A stretch of DNA of 64,000 nt from Acidovorax sp. SUPP3334 (GCF_030159055.1 NZ_BQXQ01000004.1:1-64000), one strand, 5' to 3'. Shown: positions 27,109-37,071, counted from the stretch's first letter. Numbers and translations: made by a program. The notes: generated from the letters alone by a model not told the origin.

Positions 27109-27752
27109 ATGAGAAAACGCCTCCTACCGATCCTCCTGCTTGCCGCCCTGGCTTTCGCCATGGGGGGCGCCCGTGCCGAAAAGGCTGACCGCAACAAACC
27201 CATGAACATCGAGGCCGACGCATTGCGGCACGATGAGCTCAAGCAAACCAGCGTGTTCACCGGGCGCGTGGTGGTCACCAAGGGCACGATCGTGCTGCGC
27301 GGTGCGCGGCTGGACGTGCGGCAGGACCCCGACGGCTTCCAGTACGGCACCATGACGGCCGAGTCCGGCAAGCGGGCCTTCTTCCGGCAAAAACGCGATA
27401 CGGTGCCCGGTTTGCCCGATGAGTTCGTCGAAGGCGAGGGCGAGGTCATCGAGTACGACGGCCGTGCCGATCTCGTGCGCCTGATCCGCCGCTCGGAGTT
27501 GCGCCGCTACCGCGAAACCACCCTGACCGACGAGATGGCCGGCGCGCTCATCATCTACAACAACCTGACCGACGTCTTCACCGTCGATGGCCAGAAGTCG
27601 GCTCCGGCCGGCAGCAACACGGCGGCCACCCCTGGCGGCCGCGTGCGCGCCGTGCTGTCGCCCAAGGAAACGCCCGGCAAGCCCGCTCCCGCGCCCACCT
27701 CTCCCGCCCCGGCGCTTCGGCCCAGCGGTGAACTGGGCAGCGGCGCCAAGTG

Positions 27753-27753
<1 letters not shown>
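27109..27753 (+). CDS. lptA: lipopolysaccharide transport periplasmic protein LptA
   Basis: Periplasmic bridge protein that carries LPS from LptC to LptD. 214 residues with a signal peptide ending GGARA, then an OstA-like domain starting [24 protein letters not shown]. The last 45 or so residues are a Pro/Ala-rich tail not needed for the fold. Its TGA overlaps the lptB ATG (TGATG), so the two are translationally coupled. LptC would be expected upstream, but the preceding gene is dsbA across a terminator. Confidence 0.94.
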
Positions 27754-28541
<788 letters not shown>

Positions 28542-28629
28542 GCATGGCCCGCATGCTTTTCACCGTGTGGACAGCGCTGGCCCGAGCGCGGGGCGGCGTG
28601 CCCCGGGGCGGCCTGGCGGCACTGGCGTG

Positions 28630-30234
28630 ATGAAGCCTGGGTTGTCGCTGCGCGTTTCGCAGCATCTGGCACTGACGCCGCAGTTGCAGCAGTCCATTCG
28701 GCTGCTGCAGTTGTCCACGCTGGAACTGTCGCAGGAAGTCGAGCAGATGCTCGACGAAAACCCTTTCCTGGAGCGCACCGCAGACGAAGCCGCGCGCGAG
28801 GAATTCGGCCTGCCGCAGGCCGATGCGCCGGTGAGCGAGGACGACCGCCACACCGAAGATGCTATTTATTCAGGAGCGTCCGGCGACGCCACGACGGCGG
28901 TAGCGGCCTCTTCCGAAGGCGAGCCGTCCGGTGCTGCCGAGGCGCCCGGCAGTTCCGACGGCCCGGACACCCCCGACACGCCCGACTGGGAAGGCGACGG
29001 CACCGTCGAGATGACGCCCGACGATGGCGAGTGGGGCGGCGATGCGCCGGCCCGCACGCGAACGGCCGGCGAGGGCGACGAGACCGATGCCACCGAACTG
29101 GCGCGCAGCCACGAATCGCTCACCGCCTACCTGCACCGGCAGGCGCTGGGCCTGCGCCTGTCCGAGGTCGATACCGCCGCGCTGCGCTTTCTCATCGAAT
29201 CGCTCAACGACGACGGCTACCTGCACGAGTCGCTGCAGTCGCTGGCCGTGAGCCTGGCGGGCGAGGAAGACACCGAGCAGGTCGAAGAACTCGTGCACCG
29301 CTTCACCATGGCGCTGGGCCTGCTGCAGAGCCTGGACCCGGTCGGCGTGGGCGCGCGCGGCCTGGCCGAATGCCTGACCCTGCAACTGAAGGCGCTGCGC
29401 GAGGATGGCGAGGGCGACCCCGAGGTCGTGCAGACCGCGCTGCGCATCTGCCAGCAGCCGCTGGAGATGCTCGCGCGCCGCGATGTGCGGCGCCTGGCGC
29501 AGGCCTGCGGCGGCGGCGAGGAGCGCACCCGCGCGGCCATGGCGCTGATCGCGCGGCTGGAGCCCCGGCCCGGCCGCGCCTTCGTGGAGGTGGAGCGCAA
29601 CATCATCGTTCCCGACGTGATCGTGAAGAAGATCGGGCGCGGCACGCAGCAGAACTTCAGCGTGCAGCTCAACCCGGATGTGATGCCGCGCCTGCGCGTG
29701 CACGACATCTACGCCGGCGCGCTGCGCGGCAACCGCGGCGGCGAGGGCCACCAGGGGCTGCAGCAGCGGCTGCAGGAGGCCCGCTGGTTCATCAAGAACA
29801 TCCAGCAGCGCTTCGACACCATCCTGCGCGTCTCGCGCGCCATCGTGGACCGGCAGAAGAACTTCTTCGTGCACGGCGAGCTGGCCATGCGGCCGCTGGT
29901 GCTGCGCGACATCGCCGACGAACTGGGCCTGCACGAATCCACCATCAGCCGGGTGACCACGGCCAAGTACATGGCCACGCCGCAGGGCACGTACGAGCTC
30001 AAGTATTTCTTCGGCTCCGGCCTGGGCACCGAAACCGGGGGCAATGCCTCCAGCACGGCGGTGCGCGCGCTCATCAAGCAGTTCGTCTCGGCCGAAAGCG
30101 CGGCCAAGCCGCTGTCGGACAGCCAGATCGCCGAAATGCTGAAAGAGCAGGGCATCGAGTGCGCCCGCCGCACCGTGGCCAAGTACCGCGAGGCGCTCAA
30201 GATCGCGCCGGCCAACCTGCGCAAGGCGCTGTAG
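28630..30234 (+). CDS. rpoN: RNA polymerase sigma-54 factor
   Basis: Alternative sigma factor requiring enhancer-binding ATPases; controls nitrogen, motility and other functions. 534 residues. Region I begins MKPGLSLRVSQHLALTPQLQQ, region II is a long acidic linker at about residues 70-155, and region III ends with the RpoN box ARRTVAKYRE (512-521). The start at 28630 is fixed by region I. A fragment resembling the dispersed AT-rich repeats (GATGCTATTTATTCAGGAG, 28859-28877) is translated in the acidic linker, where it would be tolerated. A CCACAC microsatellite starts six bases after the stop. Confidence 0.97.
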   Translation: MKPGLSLRVSQHLALTPQLQQSIRLLQLSTLELSQEVEQMLDENPFLERTADEAAREEFGLPQADAPVSEDDRHTEDAIYSGASGDATTAVAASSEGEPSGAAEAPGSSDGPDTPDTPDWEGDGTVEMTPDDGEWGGDAPARTRTAGEGDETDATELARSHESLTAYLHRQALGLRLSEVDTAALRFLIESLNDDGYLHESLQSLAVSLAGEEDTEQVEELVHRFTMALGLLQSLDPVGVGARGLAECLTLQLKALREDGEGDPEVVQTALRICQQPLEMLARRDVRRLAQACGGGEERTRAAMALIARLEPRPGRAFVEVERNIIVPDVIVKKIGRGTQQNFSVQLNPDVMPRLRVHDIYAGALRGNRGGEGHQGLQQRLQEARWFIKNIQQRFDTILRVSRAIVDRQKNFFVHGELAMRPLVLRDIADELGLHESTISRVTTAKYMATPQGTYELKYFFGSGLGTETGGNASSTAVRALIKQFVSAESAAKPLSDSQIAEMLKEQGIECARRTVAKYREALKIAPANLRKAL

Positions 30235-30240
30235 GCGCTC

Positions 30241-30312
30241 CCACACCCACACCCACACCCACACCCACACCCACACCCACACCCACACCCACACCCACAC
30301 CCACACCCACAC
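30241..30312. repeat. hexanucleotide microsatellite (CCACAC)12
   Basis: Twelve perfect CCACAC units followed by two degenerate CGCCAC units fill the gap between the convergent rpoN and tspO genes. Perfect repetition suggests recent expansion by slippage. Confidence 0.98.
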
Positions 30313-30337
30313 CGCCACCGCCACCGGCCGCTGGCAT

Positions 30338-30898
30338 TCAGCCCAGCAGTTGCGGATTCAACCGCCAGACCGTGAAGTTCAGGGCTGCGGCGAACGTGAT
30401 CCAGGCCAGGTAAGGCGCCAGCAGCGCGCCCGCCACGGGTCGCAGCCGCCAGAACGCCGCCAGCGTGGCGGCCACGCAGAACCACAGCAGGGCGATGTCC
30501 GCCAGGGCCCAGGCGCCCTGGTGCCACTGAAAGAACAGCCAGCTCCACAGCGCATTCAGCGCCAATTGCACGCAAAACAGCCCAAGGGCGCGCCGCCGCA
30601 CGGGCCCTGCCGGCTCGCGCCAGACGAGCCACGCCGCGATGCCCATCATGGCGTACAGCGTGCTCCACACCGGGCCGAACAGCCAGGCGGGCGGTGCCCA
30701 GGCCGGCTGGGTCAGCTGCCCGTAGAACTGCGGCGCCTGCACCGATGCGACGCTGCCCACCGCGGCGGCCACGAAAGCGAGGGCCAGCCAGCCGGCCAGG
30801 GCCAGCCAGGTGCGTGGCGAGAGCGGAGCGCGGGCGGTGCGGCGCAGCGCTCCCGTGTTTTTGGGGGTGGGAGGCGGGGGCGGGTGGTTTGGGGTCAT
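30338..30898 (-). CDS. TspO/MBR family tryptophan-rich sensory protein
   Basis: 186 residues with five transmembrane helices after a Pro-rich N-terminal extension of about 30 residues. Family motifs are PAWAPPAWLFGPVWSTLYAMMG, ALNALWSWLFF and PYLAWITFAAALN. TspO proteins bind porphyrins and regulate tetrapyrrole or stress responses in Rhodobacter and others. The N-terminal extension (MTPNHPPPPPTPKNTG) may be over-called; no later Met precedes TM1. Confidence 0.92.
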   Translation of the reverse strand: MTPNHPPPPPTPKNTGALRRTARAPLSPRTWLALAGWLALAFVAAAVGSVASVQAPQFYGQLTQPAWAPPAWLFGPVWSTLYAMMGIAAWLVWREPAGPVRRRALGLFCVQLALNALWSWLFFQWHQGAWALADIALLWFCVAATLAAFWRLRPVAGALLAPYLAWITFAAALNFTVWRLNPQLLG

Positions 30899-31014
30899 CG
30901 CGCCATCATGGCAGCAGGCAGGGCGCCGGGGCTGGCGGAAAAGGGCTGCCGCGGTGTCGGAAAAGCACGCAGCGATCAGCGGCAGCCTTCGTCCTGAGCG
31001 CTACGCGCGGGCGC

Positions 31015-31072
31015 GCTCCTATATTGATAGCTATATGCCCTAGATTTTATTGCGCTGGAAGCCTTTTTGGCC
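31015..31072 (-). repeat. dispersed AT-rich repeat at a gene truncation point
   Basis: Reads CTCCTATATT, then GATAGCTATATGCCCTAG, ATTGCGCTGGAAGCC and TTTTTGGCC. It matches 21053-21113 in block order and is the reverse of the 42570 and 61248 copies. Its CTAG supplies the stop codon of the truncated chemoreceptor ORF. Confidence 0.72.
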
Positions 31073-31573
31073 ATAAACGCTCAACGCGCGCTGGAAGCAA
31101 TCAACCAGCAACCAGCACCCAAGCCCGTGGTTCACCGCGATGCCAACGCCCGCATCGATCCACCGCCTGCGTGCGACGGTGCCGGGGCCGCCCGCCTGTG
31201 CCGCCTGCTGGTACCAGGGGCGCGACGTGCCGTCATACCCGTCCGGTACCTTCGTGAGCGCCATGTGGCGCTTGTCGGCATGGGTGAAATACACCAGGTC
31301 GAACGCACCGGCCTGCTTGATGGCGCGCAGCATGGGCAGCGGGTCCGGCTGCTCGGTGGCGACCTTGAGGGATGAGGTGATCCGTTGCTTCTCGCGCACC
31401 CATTCGGACACTTCGTCGGCGTGCAGGCGGGTCAGGCCGCCGACATGCTCGTCCAGTTGCGCCAGCGTGTCGTTGCGCACCGCGAAGAAGGTCACCAGCG
31501 CCAGGGCCAGCAGCGAGAGCACGGTGATGGCGACGCAGATGCCGATGGGGCGCGCACGCAGGCTTTTGAACAT
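31040..31573 (-). pseudogene. truncated chemoreceptor, N-terminal sensor only
   Basis: The ATG at 31573 opens a methyl-accepting chemotaxis protein start: MFKSLRARPIG, one membrane helix (VAITVLSLLALALVTFFAV) and a dCache-like periplasmic domain with DGYDGTSRPWYQQAAQAGG. After about 130 residues the match ends and the frame runs through unrelated sequence into an AT-rich repeat. The second membrane helix, HAMP and signalling domains are missing. The repeat at 31015-31072 lies at the breakpoint. It cannot signal; a relic. Confidence 0.8.
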
Positions 31574-31788
31574 GGAGTGCCTTTGCAAATGGATGCACAA
31601 AAAGGTTCATTCTGACAATTGGTTGACCCCCAACAAATGGCAAGCCGGCGGTTGTGCCAGGTGGAAACCCTGATGTTGCTGCAGCTCGAAGTCCTGCATG
31701 GTCAACCGGGGTCGGCTTGTCCATGGCGTGGATCGGGACGATCGGGTGCTCGCCAGGACGCCGCCAGCGCGTATCCTCGGGGCCGTCT

Positions 31789-33060
31789 ATGAATCAACTG
31801 CAACTTTTCCTGCCCTGCGCCGCCGGCGTCGAGGGCTTTCTGGCCGACGAGGTGCACCGCATCACCGGCCTGACCGGCCAGGACCTGCTCACCGGCCGCG
31901 GTGGCGTGCTGCTGCGGGCCTCCTGGCGCGATGCGCTGCTGCTCAACCTGCACAGCCGGCTCGCCCAGCGCGTGCTGGTGCAGCTGGGCCATCGGCCCTA
32001 CCGCTCCGAAAACGATCTGTACGCCGCCGCGAGCGAGGTGGCCTGGGAGATCTGGTTCACGCCGCGCCAGAGCTTCAAGATCGACGTCACGGCCCAGCAC
32101 AGCCCGCTCACCAGCCTGAATTTCGCCGCGCTGCGCGTGAAGGACGCGGTGGCCGACCGCTTTCGCGCCAAGACCGGCGTGCGGCCCGACGTGGACACCC
32201 AGTGGCCCGACGTTCGCATCCACCTGCACCTGACCACCGAAGAGGCCACGGTGTACATCGACACCTCGGGCGAGCCGCTGTTCAAGCGCGGCTGGCGCGA
32301 GGACAAGGGCGATGCGCCCCTCAAGGAAACGCTGGCCGCCGCCATGATCGCGGCCACCGGCTGGGACCCGCAGGGCGATGTGCCGCTGTACGACCCCTGC
32401 TGCGGCAGCGGCACCGTGCTGATCGAGGCCGCGCAGATGGCCTGCAACATCCCGGCCGGGATGCAGCGGCGGTTCGCGTTCGAGAAACTGCTGCCGTTTC
32501 AGGCCCATGTCTGGTCTGCTATCAAAAATGAAGCAGAAAAGGCAATCAAACCGGCGGCGGTGGGCATTTTCGGCTCGGACGTGTCGCACCGCATGGTGGA
32601 CTTCACCCAGCGCAATGCCGAGCGCGCGGGCGTGGCCCAGGCGATCGAGCTGCGCGGCGGCGACGCCCTGCAGCGCATGCCGCCCACCGAGCAGCCCGGC
32701 GTGATGCTGTTGAACCCGCCGTATGGCGAGCGCATCGCCGCTGCGGGCACTGCCGGGCGCAGTGCGTCCGAGCGCGCGGGGCATGTGGAGCGCGCGGGCC
32801 GCGAGACGGCCCAGACCGAGGACGGCGGCGAGTTCTTCAGCCAGCTCGCCACGCACTGGAAGAAGAACTTTTCCGGCTGGCAGGGCTGGATGCTGACGCC
32901 CGACCTCAAGCTGCCCGGCAAGATGCGCCTGAAGGAGTCGCGCCGCGTGCCGATGTGGAACGGCCCCATCGAATGCCGCCTGTTCCGCTTCGACATGGTG
33001 CGCGGCTCGGCGCGCGAGCGCCCGCCCCGGCCTGCCGAAAGCCCGCCCGATGCGGGTTGA
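31789..33060 (+). CDS. rlmL: THUMP-domain 23S rRNA methyltransferase (RlmL N-terminal half-like)
   Basis: 423 residues. N-terminal ferredoxin-like/THUMP region (LFLPCAAGVEGFLADEV), then a class I SAM methyltransferase with PLYDPCCGSGTVLIEAA and catalytic NPPYGERI, as in RlmL, which makes m2G2445 in 23S rRNA. The RlmK half of the enteric fusion is absent, normal for many betaproteobacteria. The segment HVWSAIKNEAEKAIKPAA, near residues 241-258, is encoded by an A+T-rich patch (32516-32553) resembling the dispersed repeats. The start at 31789 is set by homology; an ORF extension to 31654 is unsupported. Overlaps the PIN gene by 11 bp. Confidence 0.9.
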   Translation: MNQLQLFLPCAAGVEGFLADEVHRITGLTGQDLLTGRGGVLLRASWRDALLLNLHSRLAQRVLVQLGHRPYRSENDLYAAASEVAWEIWFTPRQSFKIDVTAQHSPLTSLNFAALRVKDAVADRFRAKTGVRPDVDTQWPDVRIHLHLTTEEATVYIDTSGEPLFKRGWREDKGDAPLKETLAAAMIAATGWDPQGDVPLYDPCCGSGTVLIEAAQMACNIPAGMQRRFAFEKLLPFQAHVWSAIKNEAEKAIKPAAVGIFGSDVSHRMVDFTQRNAERAGVAQAIELRGGDALQRMPPTEQPGVMLLNPPYGERIAAAGTAGRSASERAGHVERAGRETAQTEDGGEFFSQLATHWKKNFSGWQGWMLTPDLKLPGKMRLKESRRVPMWNGPIECRLFRFDMVRGSARERPPRPAESPPDAG

Positions 33061-33529
33061 GCTGCGCCTGCCGGCGCAGGCGGCGGGCGGCGAGGCTGCG
33101 CGCGCGGTGGTGGTGGACACCAACATCGTGCTGGACCTGCTGGTGTTCGCCGACCCCGCCGTGGCGCCGCTGCGAGACCTGCTCGCCCAGGGGCGGCTGC
33201 AGTGGGTGGCCACGCAGGCCATGCGCGACGAACTGGAGCGCGTGCTGGCCTACCCGAAGATCGTGCCGCGCCTGGCGTTCCATGGCCTGAACGCGGCTGT
33301 GGTGCTCGCGGCCTTCGACGCCCGCACGCGCCAGGTTCCCGAGGCATCGCGCGTGGCCTCGGTCTGCAAGGACGCCGACGATCAGAAGTTCATCGACCTG
33401 GCGGTGGCGCACCGCGCCATCCTGCTGTCCAAGGACAAGGCCGTCATCTGCATGCGAAAGCGCCTGCTGGCGCAACAAGCGCACGTGGCGACCTTGCTGG
33501 TGCTGGAGCCCGCCGAGCGCGCTGCCTGA
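33050..33529 (+). CDS. PIN-domain putative toxin (PIN_3 family)
   Basis: 159 residues. The PIN nuclease Asp residues are visible in VVVDTNIVLDLL and in CKDADDQKFIDLAVAHRA; a central Glu in RDELERVLAYPK completes a metal site. Annotation pipelines call this family a toxin-antitoxin component, but no antitoxin gene is next to it. Instead it overlaps rlmL by 11 bp, so it is translated from the rRNA methyltransferase message. That placement, if conserved, argues for an RNA-processing housekeeping role rather than an addiction module (inference). Confidence 0.88.
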   Translation: MRVELRLPAQAAGGEAARAVVVDTNIVLDLLVFADPAVAPLRDLLAQGRLQWVATQAMRDELERVLAYPKIVPRLAFHGLNAAVVLAAFDARTRQVPEASRVASVCKDADDQKFIDLAVAHRAILLSKDKAVICMRKRLLAQQAHVATLLVLEPAERAA

Positions 33530-33585
33530 GCCGCACACGGTTGCCGCCGTTGGCTCGGCGGCCGGCCGGCTGGCACGCACCGCCT

Positions 33586-34613
33586 TCAGGCGTCGAACTG
33601 AAAGCCCTCGGTCGGCAGCAGTTCCCAGCGGCCTTCGCCCAGCAGATTGAGCACGTGCGTGTGGTGCGCGAGCACCGCCGGCCGGCGGACACGGCCTCGG
33701 GCTCGGCGGGCTCTTTCCGCCGCGCGGGCGCGCCCAGCAGGGCCTGGGCCAGCGTGTCCAGCCGGCCGAGGCCGGCCACGAACCGGCTCAGGCTCTCGAA
33801 GTTGTCCACGATCAGCGAGACGGCGGCCAGCACCGCGGCGAACGCTCCGGCGGCCTGGATGGCGCGGCCCACCTCCATGTCGCCCGACGGCACCGCGTCG
33901 GCCAGGATGACGGCGGGAATCACCACCGTGAGCTGGCTGAAGGCACGCTGGAACAGGTGGAGCGAACGCGGGCGCTTGATGAGCCGCGCGCAGTTGTTGA
34001 ACACGGCCTGAAAGCTATGGTCGAGCTGCGCGCGCTCCTGCGACTCGCCGCGGTAGAACGCGATCGATTCGGCGTTCTCGCGCAGCCGCATCAACCCGAA
34101 CCGGAAGTCCGCCTCGCGCCGAACACATACAGCGCCACCACCGTGGCCAGCAGGGCGTACACCGCCAGAAAGCCGACGAGCACCCTGGAGATGGACCACG
34201 GCACGGTGCTGAACGCGACCAGCTGCATGCCCGCGCCGACGAAGATCAGCAGGAAGTGCGTGGAGCGGCCGGTGAAGGTGCTGATGTCTTCGCTGATGCG
34301 CTGATGCGCTGGTCGGGGTTGTCGATGCCGCCCTGCGTGTTCAGCTCGTAGTAGCGCCGCCCGCCCAGGTAGCCGTCCAGGAACCGGTGCGTGAGCCAGC
34401 GGCGCCAGTGGTTGGAAAACGCATCGCGCATGTCGTAGTAGAGGGCGTACACCGGCACCGCGAAGCCCAGCCGCCCTGCCAGTAGGGCTTGGCCACGCTC
34501 ATGAATTGCTTCCACGCGGCGATGGAAAAAGTGGGAGCGCGCCGGGAAGCCTGGGGGGCGGGTGCCGGGGTGGCTGCCGTGGAAGGCGCTGCAGCAGAAG
34601 CGGAGGAAGACAT
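33586..34613 (-). pseudogene. decayed SbmA/YddA-type ABC transporter
   Basis: Three reading frames must be joined. The start at 34613 gives MSSSASAAAPS, then FMSVAKPYWQGGW. A second frame continues GFAVPVYALYYDMRDAFSNH and RWRRWLTHRFLDGYLGG. A third carries ENAESIAFYRGESQE and SQLTVVIPAVILADAV, all from the SbmA/BacA-like membrane domain. At the end, HTHVLNLLGEGRW and LLPTEGFQFDA match an ABC ATPase C-terminus, but the Walker A, signature and Walker B region is deleted. So there are at least two frameshifts and one large internal deletion. Intact relatives import peptides or vitamin B12-like compounds. Confidence 0.8.
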
Positions 34614-34851
34614 GCAGTGGGCAAAAAAGAAAGGCGGGAGCGCTGCAGGACGATAGTGCGCGGGAGTGGGCGGCCCTGTCGGACGCGGCCCACGCCCGGC
34701 CAAGGAATCGCCCGCGACCCGTGGGCCGGCGATCGGTGAATGCGGAGATGGCCGCTCGAATGCGCGGGGGACCGGCCGTGTGCCGCCTCGGTACGCCGCG
34801 GGGGTATACAGTGCCGGCTGTTTTCTTTTCGGGCGTCCCCCGCATCCCGCC

Positions 34852-36153
34852 ATGTCCAATCTCATCGTGCATGGAGGCACGCCGCTGCGTGGCCGCATCA
34901 CTCCCTCCGCCAACAAGAACGCCGTGCTGCCGGTGCTGTGCGCCACGCTGCTCACCCAGGCCCCGCTCAAGCTGCACGGCGTGCCCGACATCACCGACGT
35001 GCGCAAGATCCTGGACATCTTCCGCACGCTGGGCAGCGACGTGCGCATGGACCACGCCAGCGGCACGCTGGATCTGCACCACCGGGACACCGCCTTCGAT
35101 GCCGCCGCCCACCGCCTGCCGGAGGAGATGCGTTCGTCCATCATGCTGGTGCCGCCGCTGCTGGCGCGCTTCGGCGTGGCGCGGCTCGAAGACAACGTGA
35201 AGGGCTGCACGCTCGGCGTGCGCGAGATCGATCCGCACGTGGAGGTGTTCCGCAGCTTCGGCGGCGCGGTGGAGCGTGCGCAGGGCTCGCTGCTCGTGCG
35301 CTGCGCGGGGCCTTTGCACGCCACGCACCACTGGCTCGACTACGCCTCGGTCACCACCACCGAGAACTTCGTGCTGTGCGCGGCCTCGGCCAGCGGCGTG
35401 TCCACGCTCAACAACGCCGCGTCGGAGCCGCACGTGCAGGAGTTCTGCCGCTTCATGGCCATGCTGGGCGTGCGCATCGACGGCATCGGCACCTCGCGCC
35501 TCACCGTGCACGGCGGCGCGGTGCTGGGCGGCGGCGAGTTCCGCTTCGATGAAGACTTCCATGAGATCACCACCTTTCTCGCCCTGGGCGCCATCACCGG
35601 CGGCGACGTGGTGGTGCGCAACAGCGCGCCGGAGAACTTTCCGCTGATCGACCGCACCTTCGCCAAGTTCGGCGTGCGCATCGAGCATGCGAACGGCTGG
35701 TCGCGCGCGCACCGCGAGGGGCCGCTCACGGTGCAGACGCCCTTCACCAGCAACGTGCTCACCAAGGTGGAGGCGGCGCCGTGGCCGTACTTTCCGGTGG
35801 ACCTGCTGCCCATCTTCATCGCCCTGGGCGTGCGGGCGCAGGGCAACGCCATGTTCTGGAACAAGGTGTACGACGGCGCGCTGGGCTGGACGGGCGAGCT
35901 GTCGAAGTTCGGCGCGCACGTGTTCTCGTCGGACCCGCACCGCATCGTGACCTTCGGCGGCAATGCGCTCACGCCCGCGGTGGTGGAAAGCCCCTACATC
36001 ATCCGCGTGGCCATCGCCCTCTTCATGGTGGCGGCCAGCATCGACGGGCGCTCGGAGATCCGCAACGCCACGCCCATCCGGCGCGCGCACCCGCGCTTCG
36101 TGGAAAACCTGCGCAGCCTGGGCGTGCAGGTGGAGTGGACGAGCGAGGAATGA
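34852..36153 (+). CDS. MurA-like UDP-GlcNAc enolpyruvyl transferase paralogue
   Basis: 433 residues of the EPSP synthase/MurA fold. Equivalents of MurA active-site residues are present: SANKNAVLP (Lys-Asn pair), GCTLGVREIDPH with the PEP-binding Cys and nearby Arg, and the catalytic Asp in YFPVDLLPIF. Outside these motifs it differs noticeably from standard MurA (for example PHVEVFRSFGG instead of PVDLHLKGL). It may be a second MurA or act on another UDP-sugar. The start at 34852 gives MSNLIVHGGTPLRG; the ORF can extend upstream but without homology. No peptidoglycan genes adjoin it. Confidence 0.82.
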   Translation: MSNLIVHGGTPLRGRITPSANKNAVLPVLCATLLTQAPLKLHGVPDITDVRKILDIFRTLGSDVRMDHASGTLDLHHRDTAFDAAAHRLPEEMRSSIMLVPPLLARFGVARLEDNVKGCTLGVREIDPHVEVFRSFGGAVERAQGSLLVRCAGPLHATHHWLDYASVTTTENFVLCAASASGVSTLNNAASEPHVQEFCRFMAMLGVRIDGIGTSRLTVHGGAVLGGGEFRFDEDFHEITTFLALGAITGGDVVVRNSAPENFPLIDRTFAKFGVRIEHANGWSRAHREGPLTVQTPFTSNVLTKVEAAPWPYFPVDLLPIFIALGVRAQGNAMFWNKVYDGALGWTGELSKFGAHVFSSDPHRIVTFGGNALTPAVVESPYIIRVAIALFMVAASIDGRSEIRNATPIRRAHPRFVENLRSLGVQVEWTSEE

Positions 36154-36243
36154 AGAAGTAAAAGCCCCCGGCTCACGCTGCGCAACGGCATTGCGGCGCT
36201 GCGCGGCACGCGCGGCACTGGCGGCTCAGTGCCACAGGGCGGT

Positions 36244-37071
36244 TCAGGGCGCCAGCAGGTCGTAGGCGGCGCGCACGCGCTGCAGGTCGCGGCCCAGGCG
36301 GCGGCTTTGCGGCAGGTGGCGCAGCCAGGCCAGTCGGCGCACCGTGGTCGCCAGCACCGCGCGCACTTCCGGGCCCTGGGCGGCGAGCCACGCGGCCCAC
36401 AGCGTGCGTGCCCATTCCAGCGCGCCGGCCTGGCGCAGGTACAGCGCGGTGGACTGCACATAGCACAGCGCGTCGCGCGCATGGCACACGGGCAGCGGCA
36501 GCGCGGTGATGGGGTCGTCCTCGAAATCGACGTAGCCCACCACGCCGTCGGGGCAGCGCACCAGGTTGCGCGCGAACGCCTGGCTCAGGCAGGTGCCGCT
36601 GGCATGCACCAGCCCAATGGCGTCCAGGCCCTGGCGCCACAGCGCCAGCACGGCCTTTGGGCCTTCGGCCACGGCATGGTCGATCTCGTTGCCCAGGGAA
36701 TGGGTTTCCTCGTCGGGGGCTCCTAAGTGCCGCATCAGGAAGGCGTCGTGCTGCACCGCCAGCACTTCGGGCGCGCGCAGGCCGCGCGCGGCGAAGTCCT
36801 GCAGGCGCCGCACCTCGATGGCGATGGCGGCGGGCCCGCCCGGCGTGGGCACCGGGCGCAATACCGCCAGGCCCAGCAGGCGCGCCAGCACGGCCATGGC
36901 GCGGTAGCGCCCGGCGCCGTGGCTGGCGCCCGCGCGCTTGAGCCACCACTGCTGGCCCGGCAGGCGGTAGCTCTGCACGTTGGGCGCCTGGGTGGCCGCG
37001 TGCTCGCGCAGGAAAGCCGCCGGGTCGGTCGGGGCCGCGGGGGAAGGCGAAGGGTCGGCGTGGTGCGGCAT
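36244..37071 (-). CDS. protein-kinase-fold (Bud32/RIO/WaaP-like) protein
   Basis: 275 residues. An N-lobe-like part has WWLKRAG and a helix, followed by [16 protein letters not shown], a hinge-like strand. The catalytic loop position reads [18 protein letters not shown] rather than HxDxxxxN, and the metal-binding strand reads [11 protein letters not shown]. This is the pattern of small LPS-kinase or Bud32-like proteins, with the catalytic Asp apparently replaced. Phosphotransfer is therefore uncertain. Convergent with the MurA paralogue. I can assign the fold but not the substrate. Confidence 0.65.
   Translation of the reverse strand: MPHHADPSPSPAAPTDPAAFLREHAATQAPNVQSYRLPGQQWWLKRAGASHGAGRYRAMAVLARLLGLAVLRPVPTPGGPAAIAIEVRRLQDFAARGLRAPEVLAVQHDAFLMRHLGAPDEETHSLGNEIDHAVAEGPKAVLALWRQGLDAIGLVHASGTCLSQAFARNLVRCPDGVVGYVDFEDDPITALPLPVCHARDALCYVQSTALYLRQAGALEWARTLWAAWLAAQGPEVRAVLATTVRRLAWLRHLPQSRRLGRDLQRVRAAYDLLAP

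Noticed and set aside
31654..31788. Upstream extension of rlmL
   Set aside because: The extra 45 codons lack homology to the family; the ATG at 31789 begins the conserved MNQLQLFLPC start.
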